DNA of 64,000 nucleotides from Ornithodoros turicata (lineage: Eukaryota; Arthropoda; Arachnida; Ixodida; Argasidae), in NCBI RefSeq assembly GCF_037126465.1, contig NC_088206.1:30754790-30818789 (forward strand), in the 5' to 3' direction. Below are positions 43,905 to 54,784 of the stretch, piece after piece. Below the pieces are notes generated by a model. That model saw nothing but the letters and a program-made list of their open reading frames with translations. It had not been told where the DNA came from and did not search any database. Each line of letters starts with the position of its first letter. The first letter of the stretch is position 1. The translations under genes and the position numbers were made by a program.

Positions 43905-44185
43905 AATTTTCTGAAGATGCTCAGAGACCCAAGTTGGGGAAGTCGGTGCATGACAAGTTCAAAAACGCTGCAGCGACAAACGCAGACAAAAAGCACACAG
44001 AAGACAGGAACACAGCACACAGAGCACAACAGAGCAGAAGACAAGAACAAAAGCACACAGAGGACAGGAAGAACTGCAGTTTTTCCTGTTCTCTGTGTGC
44101 GTTTCCTTTGTGCCTGCCGTCCTGCGGCGTTTTTGAACTTGTTCTGAAGATGCTTTCCACCTTCAAGAATACAAGTCCGATGCGA
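43905..44185. repeat. imperfect inverted repeat with GCACACAGAGGACAGG words
   Basis: Left arm about 43955-44010 (GACAAGTTCAAAAACGCTGC) pairs with about 44085-44150 (GCGTTTTTGAACTTGTTCTG). Between them GCACACAGAAGACAGGAA-type words occur three times. The layout resembles the terminal inverted repeats of Penelope-like elements such as the one at 46817-48290, but no protein remains. Confidence 0.4.
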
Positions 44186-44854
44186 ATGCACATATAGACT
44201 CGCGGTCGTGTTTTGAAATACTCGCGACAAGGTTTTCAGGGCGCCTGACATGGTTTTCAAAAAGAGCACTATATAATGTAATTGCGCAAAAAATTAACTG
44301 CCTAAACAATTCCGCTGACAACATAAAAATGAACTGATTTTATTTTTAAAAAAATTCAGGCATGAAAAATGTACTCAACGGATAAGGATTTTGTCAAGGA
44401 TCGGTCAGAACTAGCCGCAACGCTCTTGTTTTTCGTTTAATTGCAGCCCCCCCCCGAAAATACTGTTCCCCGACACACAGTAGCGCTCCTGTTCCTCCAC
44501 TTCTGATAGATTGAATGTCTTGGATGTAATAAGCACACCGATACCACTCTCGGCCCCTACGGCCCCTCGAGATATAACACACCTGACTTTGCCACTTCGC
44601 CTCCTACAACTTCCGACACAACGTCCCGCAGAGGGCGCGGAACGCAAGGCGCCTCCTCTGCTTACTCGGTGCCTATACTCAGAATTCCGACTATACTCGG
44701 TCGGAATTTACATCAGCGGCCTACAGGGGACCTATTCTCGTCAAAGTAATGCATGCATTACTTTCTTTGGAAGCTATCATTGGTCGCGAAATGAAGAATG
44801 CGTGAAGAAACGTCACGCGCAGGCATCCAATGCCCGAGCATCTAAGCACGCAGT
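44186..44854. other. no gene seen
   Basis: Unassigned. A C9 run at 44447-44455 is the only simple sequence. Confidence 0.35.
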
Positions 44855-45620
44855 TGTGATGTGATGTGATAAATAAAAAAAATGGGGATGTGAGTTTCGA
44901 CGAAGTCGAACTGGCTACCCCAGCACACTTACACACAGCAAGTACAAACAGATGATGAGATGATGAAAAAACAGAGATGATGACCAGAGAAGAACAGAGA
45001 TGATAATGGAGTTCAACATGTAGTTCAAACGTTTCGACCAAGTGAGAGTAAAATGTCGGAATCGCTGGAGGCACACACACCACACATGCAGCGAGTCATA
45101 GAATGTCCACAAGCCCGGTTTTATGCAGAAAGTCTTCAAGTATCTTCAAGTCTTGTTCCGTGTGTGTGTTATGAGTGCCCCATTGCCTTTGTATGGCCTA
45201 AGGCCGCTCGAAGGTAAGCTAAATAAAAGTGCCCTTAGGACGACCTTGTCGGACGACAGAGAAGCTAACAGCTTCGCGATGTCGAAGACGTGGGACTCCA
45301 CATGAGAGAGGCTCGTCTCTAATGCCTTTCGAGCATCAATGTATTTCTGACACCTGAGAAGGATGTGTTCCACATACTCTACAATGCCACACTCACTACA
45401 GTTCGGAGAGTCTCGCTTTCCAAGTTTGAAGAGGAGACGTGCGCTGTACGGTACATTGAGCCGTAGCCTATGTAGGACAGTCGTCGTTTGTCGCGTGAAG
45501 GTGGTACACGAAAGCGTAGCTCTGAGTCGACCTTGTACAGAAGCGAATCCCGAGCAGATCCACCATGCAGTTGTATTGTTTCCCCACCCCCATCCAGAGA
45601 CAACACCCAGACAGTGAAGC
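44855..45620 (-). pseudogene. LINE C-terminal fragment and 3' end
   Basis: On the minus strand 45430-45150 reads KLGKRDSPNCSECGIVEYVE and HILLRCQKYIDARKALE, the CxxC-H-C pattern that ends many RNase H-bearing LINE proteins. A downstream FSLPSSGLRPYKG tail follows. Upstream similarity continues to about 45600 in another frame. The 3' region contains GCTGGGGTAGCCAGTTCGAC and ends at an ATCAC-repeat tail near 44858. A second copy of the same 3' end lies at 58775-58940, so this is a different family from the I-like LINE at 13700. Confidence 0.6.
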
Positions 45621-46723
45621 CGGCATATAGAGCAAATATAGGAGGCCTCTAGAGAACGGACTTGCGCGCCGGAATGGGATCCACCTATCCCCGACTATGA
45701 CCGCCAGGGAGCAGCCATCCGTTGCCCATGGAGAGTGTTAGTGGACGACAGAACAGCGGACCTACTCCATTTTGTTACCAATCCTGTGCAGTCACATGGG
45801 ATAAGAGAACGGCGAAACGGACCGACGGAGGGAACGACGGGGGGCTGCGAAAGAAGCGAAGAAAACGCTGTACATTCTGTTGCGTACGTGCAGCCCTTCT
45901 GCACAGTAAATTCAAAAACACCCTTTCTGGGTAAAAAAATGTGTTTTTAAGCAAATACACCTTTTTTAATTCCTCAAAGATAACCAAAGGCGCAGTACCA
46001 ATAAGGCTACCTGTTACGTACGCTATCGCGTTTGCGTATGATGTACTAAAACTCTCTAACAATGCTATCGGTATCACAGCGTAAACATCGTAAATCATTC
46101 TTATCTGTGAGATCGTCAACGGCACCGCCAACCCTTTCGTTCCCAGCGGCACGAACATGTTTACCGGCTATGACGTGTTGAAGCGGTTCCACTACAGTTT
46201 AGCGAGTCTGGCTTTAGAGAACGTTTTAGGGAAGAGGTTACACTTGAGCTAATTACGGTTTAAGAATAGGGCGCACGTTTTAGAGAACACCGTTCCCACC
46301 AATGAAGTTTTGGTTTTAACATATATAGCGATTGAACCCGCAGTTTGTATTCGGTTATAGTATAATGTTTACGTGTTTGCGCGATTGTCTTTTATTTGTC
46401 TTTAATTTGATTGTATTATCCGTGGAAGAAGAGTACGGATATTTCGTAGAGAATGCGTGCTTTATGTTAGAATGCAAAGATGCGACACGTTGCGTTCGGA
46501 ACCATTTATTTCAAATGATGTGCAACGGCGCGCAGATACTCACTCGTACTAATTTCGTTTTGAATAGTAAATAGACGACGTAGAGCTTGTTCTCTTTTCT
46601 TTAGTAATCAAAACCGGCAGGTATAAGGACAACGAAAAAATGGCTAGGAAGCAAGCGAGCTGGTGAAGATTATGCATCATGTAAAACCTCGGTGAAACAG
46701 GGGAAGTCAAGTCCGATAAGAAA
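45621..46723. other. no gene recognised
   Basis: A plus-strand frame at 46332-46574 is open for 80 codons and Cys-containing but resembles nothing known to me. Otherwise unassigned. Confidence 0.3.
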
Positions 46724-46816
46724 TGTAGCACAATACAAACAGCAACACCGAAGCTTCCTTAGTTTAATATATACTAAACTAAGGAAGCTTCAGTGTTGCT
46801 TTTTGTATTGTGCTAC
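46724..46816. repeat. palindrome, arms about 42 bp
   Basis: TGTAGCACAATACAAACAGC at the left is mirrored at the right end (to 46816) with one or two mismatches and an eight-base centre. It directly abuts the left inverted repeat of the Penelope-like element. Confidence 0.85.
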
Positions 46817-48290
46817 ATCATGTACAACCCCGAGACTAGGGAACACGAAAGGACAGACACAAGAAGAAGTCTCAAACACAGATGAGAATTTTACTTCACA
46901 TGCAAGAAATAATATATTCACAAACAAAGGGAAGAGAAAAAACCAGTTCAGGACAAAATGGGAGGCCAGTTCGGAGAACGAGAAGTCTGCTCAAGGCCGG
47001 ACCGAGGATTACGGATGGGTTGCTGACACAGTTCCCACAAGAGGTTATGCACAGGGTGTCTCTCAAAAGCGTTCTGTGAGGGCTCAGCAGCCTTTACAAT
47101 TGTTTCACCCCATAGAGGGAAGCAATCTGAGCATTTCTCCAAATGCTTGGCAATTTCAGAGTTTGAAGCTTTATTTTTTACTTTTAAATGCTCTCTGAAA
47201 CCATCATTTCAGCAACGTTTTGTCTGGCCTATATAACAGCTAGGGGACCTGATAAACAACGTTTGAAGAACACGGGACGAATTTGTTCCGGTGATTCTTG
47301 CAGGTAACTCCAGTATTCGCGAAAGGCGTGAGGCGATCAAGACGGAAGTTGTTCTTGAAAACAAGGTTGACTTGAAATTTCTTCGCAACGGCCAACAAGT
47401 TGTGAGACACTTTGTGGAAGTAAGGTAATACCACACGTTTGGAGACAGAGGACTTAGTTTCAGGCGAACGAGGAAGCAAGGTGTTTAACAAAACATTTAA
47501 AGCACAAAGTAACTTGTGTTGGGTGTAACCAGCATCATTCAAACTGAGAAGCTGACTCTCCGCAGAGGGAAGGGTATGATGACAACAATACTTTTTTTTT
47601 TTTTGCGGCATTTGATAGGATACCTGTGATCAAACCCCGTTTTACAGTTTTAGAGTGGCAACTTGAAGCGGGCAAAATGGGTTTCGCTTCAGATCTGCCG
47701 TAAGCCCAGCAAAGAGCGGGTTGTCACAAAAGTCAGATTATCAAGAAACTCAAGCACGCCAACAGTGGGGAACTCAATAGTGAACACAAGCTCCGGGGCC
47801 GCAGACAAAATTACATTCTTACATTGAGCAAAAACCATGTCATCTGCGAACCTTCTTACAATGACGTCATTTGAAGACAGAGAGGATATAAAGGATAATA
47901 CAGCATTGTCAATTACACTCAAGTAAATCTCTGAAAGAACGGGCGCGATACTCGAGCCAATACAGATGCCAGTTTTTTGGGTGTACAATTGCCCGTCAAT
48001 ACTTATGGCAGTAGATTTCAGATAAAGTTCTAGTATGCTCAAAAATTCAGTGACAGATATACCAACTTCGATTGAAAGCGCACCAAATTATCTTCAAGAA
48101 ATCGGCGTACTCTATTGAACAACACATTCTCTTGCAGTGAATAGTACAGATTTTGTCCTCAACTGGTTGTTTCTCTTCATTCTGTTTGTGTATATATTTC
48201 TTGTATGTGAAGTAAGATTTTCAGCTGTATTTGAGACTTCGTCTTGTGTCTGTCCTTTCGTGTTCCCTAGTCTCGGGGTTTTACATTATG
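46817..48290 (-). mobile_element. Penelope-like element, truncated, with inverted terminal repeats
   Basis: Inverted repeats of about 95 bp frame the element: CCCCGAGACTAGGGAACACG starts the left copy (about 46827) and the right copy read inward (to about 48283). The interior carries Penelope-type reverse transcriptase and GIY-YIG remnants on the minus strand. Inverted terminal repeats combined with a 5'-truncated body are a known layout for this group. The element is dead. Confidence 0.75.
46950..48075 (-). pseudogene. Penelope-like reverse transcriptase and GIY-YIG endonuclease
   Basis: The first segment (48060-47689) reads LYLKSTAISIDGQLYTQKTG, ICIGSSIAPVLSEIYLSV and VIVRRFADDMVFAQ; the FADD box stands for the usual YVDD. 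After a stop and frame change, 47611-47240 reads CALNVLLNTLLPRS, VVLPYFHKVSHNLLAVAKKF and NKFVPCSSNVVYQVP. Then CYIGQTKRC and NDGFREHLKVKNK complete the GIY and YIG halves of the endonuclease. The order RT then GIY-YIG is the Penelope signature. The N-terminal part of the polymerase is missing and at least two frame breaks occur. Confidence 0.75.
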
Positions 48291-48531
48291 CATGTATTAC
48301 GACATCAGACTTCGTTGATGATGCCAGACCTTTCAGACAGTACGAGAAAAATTCCCAAATTTTAGTCACTTTCGTTTTCGTCTTTTGAGTTCTGCTTGTC
48401 TGGTGCGCTTTTCTGACTAAGGCTTCCATCCGGAAGCGTAATTTTGTGCTCATATTGTTGTGCTCATATTGAAGCCCTTCAGCTCGGAATCCAGATACAC
48501 TAGTGGCGCGCGAAAAAAAGTAGCGCGTCTA

Positions 48532-49408
48532 CAGGGTGTCCCAGAAAACGTGTCATTGAATTATAATAAAAAAAACTACACCACCTAGAGTCATGCGGTC
48601 AATGGCATTTGTTCTTACTGGGTTTTTGCCACCTCCTCGTGTGAATGTCGTGTAACGTAAGTTTAATTATGTAAATTTTTGCAAGCTTAAGTCGTAAATT
48701 TGCCTAGTAAAGGTCACTTTTTTACCCCACCAATGTGAAGAACGTGTCTAATTTAGTCAAATTATTGACAATTGACCGGGATATTCAGAAGCTATCCCAT
48801 CGGAAAAAATAGCCGAACATCATGCTCTACGGAGGTCGCGCAGAATAGCGCACGATGAATTTTTCAGCGCAATCTTTGTCAGTCCGACGAAAGGAGGTTG
48901 GAAACCCAGCCCTCCCCGACGTCGCAAAGGGAGATAAAACAGGCACGGCTTATCACGTCCGACTTTCGCTGGGATAATGCTTTCCCTCTCCCAATTTAGG
49001 AACTGTTACTTTTTCTGCTATCACTCTGTGGGCTGGCTTCGGAACCTCCTTTCGTCGCACTCAGAGCGATTGCGCTCAAAAAGTCATCGCGCGCTATGGT
49101 CCGGTGCTCCGAAAAGAATGATATTCGGCTATTTTTTCCGATGGGATAACTCGTGAATATCCCGGTCAATTGTCAATAATTTGACTAAATTAGACACGCT
49201 CTTCACATTGGTGGGGTTAAAAAGTGACCTTTACTAGGCAAATTTCCGACTTAAGCTTGCAAAAATTTACATAATTAAACTTACGTTACACGACATTCAC
49301 ACGAGGAGGTGGCAAAAACCCAGTAAGAACAAATGCCATTGACCGCATGACTCTAGGTGGTGTGGTTTTTTTATTATAATTCAATGACACGTTTTCTGGG
49401 ACACCCTG
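48532..49408. mobile_element. 877-bp foldback element, mariner-type ends
   Basis: Flanked by TA on each side (48530-48531 and 49409-49410). Ends read CAGGGTGTCCCAGAAAACGT and its mirror. The two arms (about 48532-48927 and 49028-49408) are close inverted copies over almost 400 bp, with only about 100 bases of loop, so single strands could form a very long hairpin. There is no open reading frame for a transposase. Part of the arm (GGTCACTTTTTT region) has a relative at 55590-55640. Confidence 0.85.
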
Positions 49409-49446
49409 TATATCGACCCTGGTTGTCAAACTGTTCGTTCTACAGC

Positions 49447-49612
49447 AAACAAGTGCTCCAGTACCTCTAAAAAGCGACGCCAAGAACCACCACCACCCTC
49501 TCCCGCGAAAAAAGAAAGACCGATTGGTAGAACGTAACAGGTGTCAAACCGAATCGCTCAGCGAACGTGAAAAACTGAAGAAAGTGATACAAATTATGCT
49601 GCGCATAATTAC
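49447..49612 (+). other. possible host exon, unassigned
   Basis: A TTCGTTCTACAG acceptor is followed by 55 open codons reading QTSAPVPLKSDAKNHHH, PRKKKDRLVERNRCQTES and SEREKLKKVIQIMLRIIT, then a GTGAGC donor. The composition is basic and helical. There is no family assignment, and it may be coincidence. It lies downstream of the C3-like exons but does not resemble that family. Confidence 0.2.
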
Positions 49613-50639
49613 AGGTGAGCTCGTGCGCGGGTGTACTCACTGTTACCTGCAGCTACCCGCGCAGTTTTGCGATTTTAGGGTAGAAATTAGATGTCGTTGC
49701 GGCGCGGGAGGGGGGGGGGGAGGGTAAGTTTAATAGAATGAAAAAAAAATGGAAATGTCAGTCAGGCTGATGCCAGCTTGCTATTCGAAAGAATGAAAGA
49801 AACTGTGGGTTGTTGATAACATGCGTCCGCAGGTTGTGCGGATAAACCCGCATGACCCGTATCCACTAAACTAACCTTTCACCACTTTTTTAAATTTTGG
49901 CATTCTTCGCATTTTTCATCGAGCAAAAGACCCGAAGAAGTAAACTTTTTTCACGTGTTCCATGGCCGTTGGACTTTTCACCGGACCACCTGTGGCTTTC
50001 ACTTAACTAGTTGGCAAATTCGACATTATAGAAATTCCTCAAGTTGTTTCCAATACAATTCTCTCTGACAACACACGGGCTGATCACCTCACAACGCAGT
50101 GGTCTGATTGCAATAGCTGTTCCCAGTATGATGTCAGTCTTTTTCCCACACAGACTCTAAAAATAGATGGTGAGTTTTTTGTAATTCGTTCCGCATAAGA
50201 ACAGAACTAACCGCATGACACGCGCAGGATCACTAACCGCCATTGAGAATGATATCGTTCCCGCCTCTGATTCGTTTCGCAGCTTTTCTAATTTTCCACT
50301 AGAAATTCAGTTACGCTGCAGGTTGCGGGTAAAGTGCTAAGAATGTACCCGCACGGCCCCCGCGGGCATAGTCCGGTCCGAGTACACCAGCATCACACGC
50401 CGCTGGCTGCGGGTGCGTGTAGAGTTTATTAAGAAACAAAAACGAATCAGAGTTCACTTCGCTAAAAACGTAATTATCTAAGCAGACTTACGCTAAACAG
50501 CTAAAACCGACTTACGGGTCGTGGTTTTCCTTTACACGTTATTCTATAAAACGTGGCTCTCTAGGAAGCAGCCCCTAAAACGAAGTACGCTAAAGTGAGG
50601 CTCGCTACACACACATACACACACGCACACATTTAAACA
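49613..50639. other. no gene seen
   Basis: A G12 run near 49708-49720 and an AC-rich stretch at 50610-50630. Words such as GCGGATAAACCCGCATGACCC near 49840 and GCGGGTAAAGTG near 50330 look like subterminal motifs of a DNA transposon, but ends were not found. Confidence 0.3.
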
Positions 50640-50710
50640 TGTACAAAATTGGGATGACGATGTAGTGGGTCATTCACCGCCATTGTGGAAGTGCACTACC
50701 CTGTTGCTCT
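50640..50710 (-). repeat. LINE 3'-end fragment, GGGTAG hairpin type
   Basis: On the minus strand AGGGTAGTGCACTTCC then GGCGGTGAATGACCCAC and ATCGTCATCC follow the same plan as the ends at 16800 and 56340. It appears to be an isolated, 5'-truncated copy. Confidence 0.45.
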
Positions 50711-52222
50711 TGCTGAAGGGCGAGGCTCACTAACCGGATGGGCTCCGTGTTGAAGCAGCGTTTGTATGCTGTGCTGCGAAATAAATAAATCGTAAGAAAT
50801 ATAGCTTGCATTTCCAAAGACAACCGCAATCCGAAGATGGCCACACACAGTGTGAAACAGTTAACTGTCGTCACCATGCTGCTCTGCGAACAAACGGAAG
50901 CAGGAAATATGCTAAACCGAAACCACCCGTCATTCGTTGCTCCGATCTGTCGAGTTTCTGTAATAATGAAGTGACGTACGAACGACAGCGCACAGGCAAC
51001 TAATGTAGTGGAAAGTATTGACTGCTTATTTGCTTAACAAATACATGACACACGCACCTAGTGTGCCGAATTTAGAAAACAAGCGTCGAATTTAGGGAAA
51101 CAGTCTAGTTTTGCAGATTGAATCAGGCAACGGAGGGCAATGCCTTCCATGACCAACGGAAGGCAGCTCATTGTGGTAACACTTCCTGGACAGAGTCCGA
51201 CCCCCGCTTGGAAGCCGGTGACGGGATTGGAACCCACGTCACCTCTTATTCTCGGCGGGGGTGGGCGGGGGAGGTTCAACACGTCCAATATTCATCTAGG
51301 AAATGAGTGAGGTCTGCCTGTTCGGCGTGGAAGGCTCTATACAATGAACAAATGCTAGCTGGTCACCCATTAGCTACCTCAGTGTAGCGACAGCCGAGGA
51401 AAACGAAAAGTAGCTAGAACATCACCAAAATCTACATTCATACACAGAAGTATCATGAGCAGATCTGTTTGTAAGTAATTTATGATGCAGTTACTCTTGA
51501 GTTTTTGAGATTAATTCGCACGTACTTTGCAATTCTGTTTCATTTTAAATCCGGAATGACGTTACGCGATGCCCGTGTTTTTGGGCGTTCACTAAAGTGT
51601 GGCGCTTCATTCGCTCTTTCAATAAGTATTCCAATATTTGTACTTCCTTTCTTAGGGAAGAACAAAGTTACCCATAAAAATTAAAATATTGAAGTCAATG
51701 CAATTATTTGTATTTTTTTTCATAGTAACTGTAATTGTAATAAAATTACAATTATGACCTCGAAATTGTAACTCCTTTAGTTACTTTGATGAGCATGTTA
51801 TCGTAATTGTGATTGAATTACTTCTCAAAAGTAAATTTTTACATTTCTGATCACGTATACTTTCTTTCGTACTGGTACTTTCGCCCCGCAAAACAGCGAC
51901 AACTGCAAAGCTCATGCTATTCTCTTGTTGTATAGGCGGAAACTGAGGACTGTTCTGACTGGTTCTAACTGAGTACTTTATTCTCGTGGGCTCTGCCCAT
52001 GCATGGGCAGTAAAGTACAAGTGCCGAATAGGCACCATGGCAGCGCCGCTGCCACACCATTCTTCTTGAGTACTGTAGTCTACTAGTAACCGTGTCTGAA
52101 CAGTGCTTACGGGAAGAAAATCTGCATTGTAGGCTTTTTTGAAAGCAGGCCTACGAGGTTTGTCCTACTCCGTATAGCGGATATGTCGATGTCTTATCGC
52201 AAATAGGAATTTCCCTACACAA
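50711..52222. other. no gene seen; pol III B-box-like text and AT-rich repeats
   Basis: Minus-strand GTGGGTTCCAATCCCGTC near 51220-51240 resembles a tRNA-type B box, probably a SINE remnant without its A box. At 51720-51840 GTAATTG/CAATTAC words recur, as in subterminal regions of hAT-like MITEs. No coding region is recognised. Confidence 0.3.
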
Positions 52223-52798
52223 TCATGTTATTCTTTTTTTTTTCAACCCCCTGACATTTCTGAGATTGTCCAATACAGCCCGGCTTTCAATGCATATACT
52301 CACAAAGATGTATCCATATTCCCCCTCGTAAGCTCGGTACCCACTTCCCAGACGTTGATTTCTAGAGAAATTACTGCCGCAAAGCACGTGAAGCCGGCCA
52401 GGTTCAAATTCTCCAGAGGGTATAGACAAACTTCTATTTGTGAACAAGAATCCGCATGCGCATAGAGCAGACGTTGCTGGTGGGCAAAAGGGAGTAGCAA
52501 ACCGCATAGTGTGTACGGCGTATTTGGCCTTTCTGTACTGCGCAGCACATCCCATAGATACACCACTTTGCGGCATGCCTTTAATAACGACCGAAAACAC
52601 CCAGTGACTCGATGATCGCTCCATTTTTGCCCACTGAACAGGGCAGTATCGCCACCGCATCGGTATGACGTCACGCAGTTGAGTAAGTCTATAGTACCAG
52701 TGGGAATGGGAAGTGTGACCCAGGCGCGGATCTGGGCTGGGGTGGGGGATCTGGACGTCCAGCACACCCTCAATTTCTGTCGTCACAAAATGCTTCAC
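52223..52798 (-). other. 191-codon open frame, unassigned
   Basis: The longest unexplained open frame in this part of the window. It starts MKHFVTTEIEGVLDVQ and contains several cysteines (CAAQY, CACGF, CGSNF) but no motif I can name. A second, overlapping minus-strand frame of similar length (52300-52773) weakens the case for coding. Confidence 0.15.
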
Positions 52799-53439
52799 TT
52801 ACCCTATAGGTAGTGCTTCTAGCATGCTGACCGAGTCTGTACGCCACCCCACAGAAAACTCCTCCGAACGGTCGCGGGGCAGTGCTGCAGGCAAGCGTGC
52901 GTTCAGAAAGAAAGAGTTCGCAATACGACTGCTCCATGGAAATATTTTTCTGAATCTATCCTGCATTTGCGGTGCTGTTCCCGAGAAGATTTTTCTTAAA
53001 TATCCTGTATTGATCGCAGTACTGCTCCTGGAAAGATTCTTCTTATTCTACGCTCTGGTCAAAATGCTCTGGTCTCCTTTTAACTGCGAGTACTTACTTG
53101 GTGGAGGGGGCCAGAAGTGAGCCAGCAATCTCCTGATTTGGGCGAGAGCGCCTTTATAACCCGGTCCGCCTTGGTGGACGAAAGGTCGCCGGGCGGTATT
53201 GCATGCGGTGCTGCTCCATGGAAATATTTTTCTCAATCTATCCGCTTTCGCAACATTTCTAGCAGACGGACGGTTAGGCCGATTATCGTACGGGGTGGCT
53301 GTCAGTTTATCCGATGCACGATTAAACACGGTGACTCGTCCCAGTGGGCATGATGTGTCGTGCCGTTGAAGAAAAAAAAAAAGAAAACAAATGGGCGGTC
53401 TAAAAACGCAGATTCCTGAAGCATCTACGCGGGTGCGTT
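52799..53439. other. no gene seen; a short duplicated phrase
   Basis: CTGCTCCATGGAAATATTTT occurs at about 52929 and again at about 53210, followed in both places by TCTGAATC- or TCTCAATC-type text. An A11 run is near 53372. No protein is assigned. Confidence 0.35.
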
Positions 53440-54500
53440 GAAAGTTTTGGGAACGCGGGATATATTACAACTTGACATATTCACCTCCAAACTCAATGAA
53501 CGTGGCACATGGGTCTTCAAGCTTCTCTCACTCTTGAAAAAGGAAATCCGACGTCTTCTATCTGAAATGCTGCTCCCACCTGCAATTCCTCCAAGAATAT
53601 CTTTCTCTTCGAACTTTTTTTCAGGCTTGTAAACAAAACTAGTCCGGTGGGGCAAGATTCAGCGCGTACGACGGATGTTCAATGCATTCAAATCGCAAGT
53701 CCTTCAGAACCTGCATTATATCTTGCCTGCTTTGTGAGCCGGTGCATGTGCGAAATGACAACTTCCTGCGCCTTTTTTTCTACAAAGCTACAGTGGTAAC
53801 CTGCATTAAATGTTTCACCCTTCTGGAGATAGTCAGTCGTCAAAATATCTTCAACGTCTTCCTTGTCCCAGAAAACCGTGCCCATGATCTTTCTCGGTAA
53901 TCATTGAGTCCTGAATATGGCCGGCATCTGAGAACCCGGTGCCACCATTCCATGGGCTGTTGTTTTGTCTCAGGATACCATGGTTCATCAGTTGTAACAT
54001 ATCACTGAAGGAAAGTGTCACTAGAACGCTCCAAATGCTGCAAAGTCAAATTGGCCACTCGACTCCACTCGGCCTTGTATCTCATCGGTATAGAAAAAAA
54101 ATTGCAGCACCGACTTGGCGGACAGCTTCCGCGTACCTAACTCATCATGAACTACAAACTCAATGCGTTCTCTGAATAATCCTAAGGTATCCGCAGTTGT
54201 TTTAGCCAAGATTCGCCGATCTGCCAAAATGGGGTCAAGGACACAATCAACAATTTCTGGTGTTGACACCGTTGGAGGTCGCGCTCATCATCCAACGTCT
54301 TCAGTGTCAAAGTCCCCACGATCCACGTTGGCACACCACTTCTTCACGGTTGGGTATGATGGGCAGTCATCACTTGATGTTTGCATCATGCGCGCATAGA
54401 TGTCCCTTGGAGTTTTCTTCTGCATGAGCAGGAACTTCATGACAGCCCGAAGTTCAACCTTTGGAAATTTCATGCTTGTCGCCTCATGGTTCTGTTGAGA
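53440..54500 (-). pseudogene. mariner transposase pseudogene
   Basis: Read leftwards from about 54470: VELRAVMKFLLMQKKTP, SYPTVKKWCANVDRGDFDTE (paired helix-turn-helix region), then STPEIVDCVLDPILADRR, ELGTRKLSAKSV, VTTDEPWYPETKQQ (first catalytic aspartate), GTVFWDKEDVEDILTTDYLQ, RFECIEHPSYALNLAPPD (third aspartate position) and a closing FIEFGGEYV. This order identifies a mariner transposase of about 345 residues. Several stops and frame changes break it. Terminal repeats were not located, so the element limits are approximate. Confidence 0.8.
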
Positions 54501-54708
54501 GCCCGAGCAAAAATTAACCCTTCGTTGGAAATTGATGTTCTGAGGGTGGAACAGAGAAGAAAGGATAAACACACAAAGCATCAAAGCTTGCGTCACCCCT
54601 TCTATGGATGTGTGTGTGAGTGAGAAAACATGAAAGTGGAATGAGTGAGTCAGTGGGTATGGTTTGTCCCTTCAGATGACGAAACCTTGGAAGTCGTTGG
54701 GGAGGTGT

Positions 54709-54784
54709 GTTAGCTTAGCTCAATTGGTAGATTCATGGACGGGCAATCCAGAAGATGTGGGTTCGAGTCCTGCAGCTGGCTAAC
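54709..54784 (+). repeat. tRNA-like SINE head
   Basis: GTTAGCT at the 5' side pairs with GGCTAAC at the 3' side (seven pairs, one G-T). TAGCTCAATTGG fits a pol III A box and GGTTCGAGTCC a B box. The D arm is mismatched and extra bases sit between the T arm and the acceptor stem, so this is not a working tRNA. A pyrimidine-rich tail (CTTCCTTTCTTTCC) follows. Best read as the head of a tRNA-derived SINE. Confidence 0.6.

Noticed and set aside
52300..52773. A second long frame overlapping 52223-52798
   Set aside because: Two overlapping frames on the same strand with no motif suggest chance openness in a GC-balanced stretch.
54709..54784. A functional tRNA gene with a GGC-like anticodon
   Set aside because: The D arm does not pair and the T arm is not adjacent to the acceptor stem; a degenerate SINE head explains it better.
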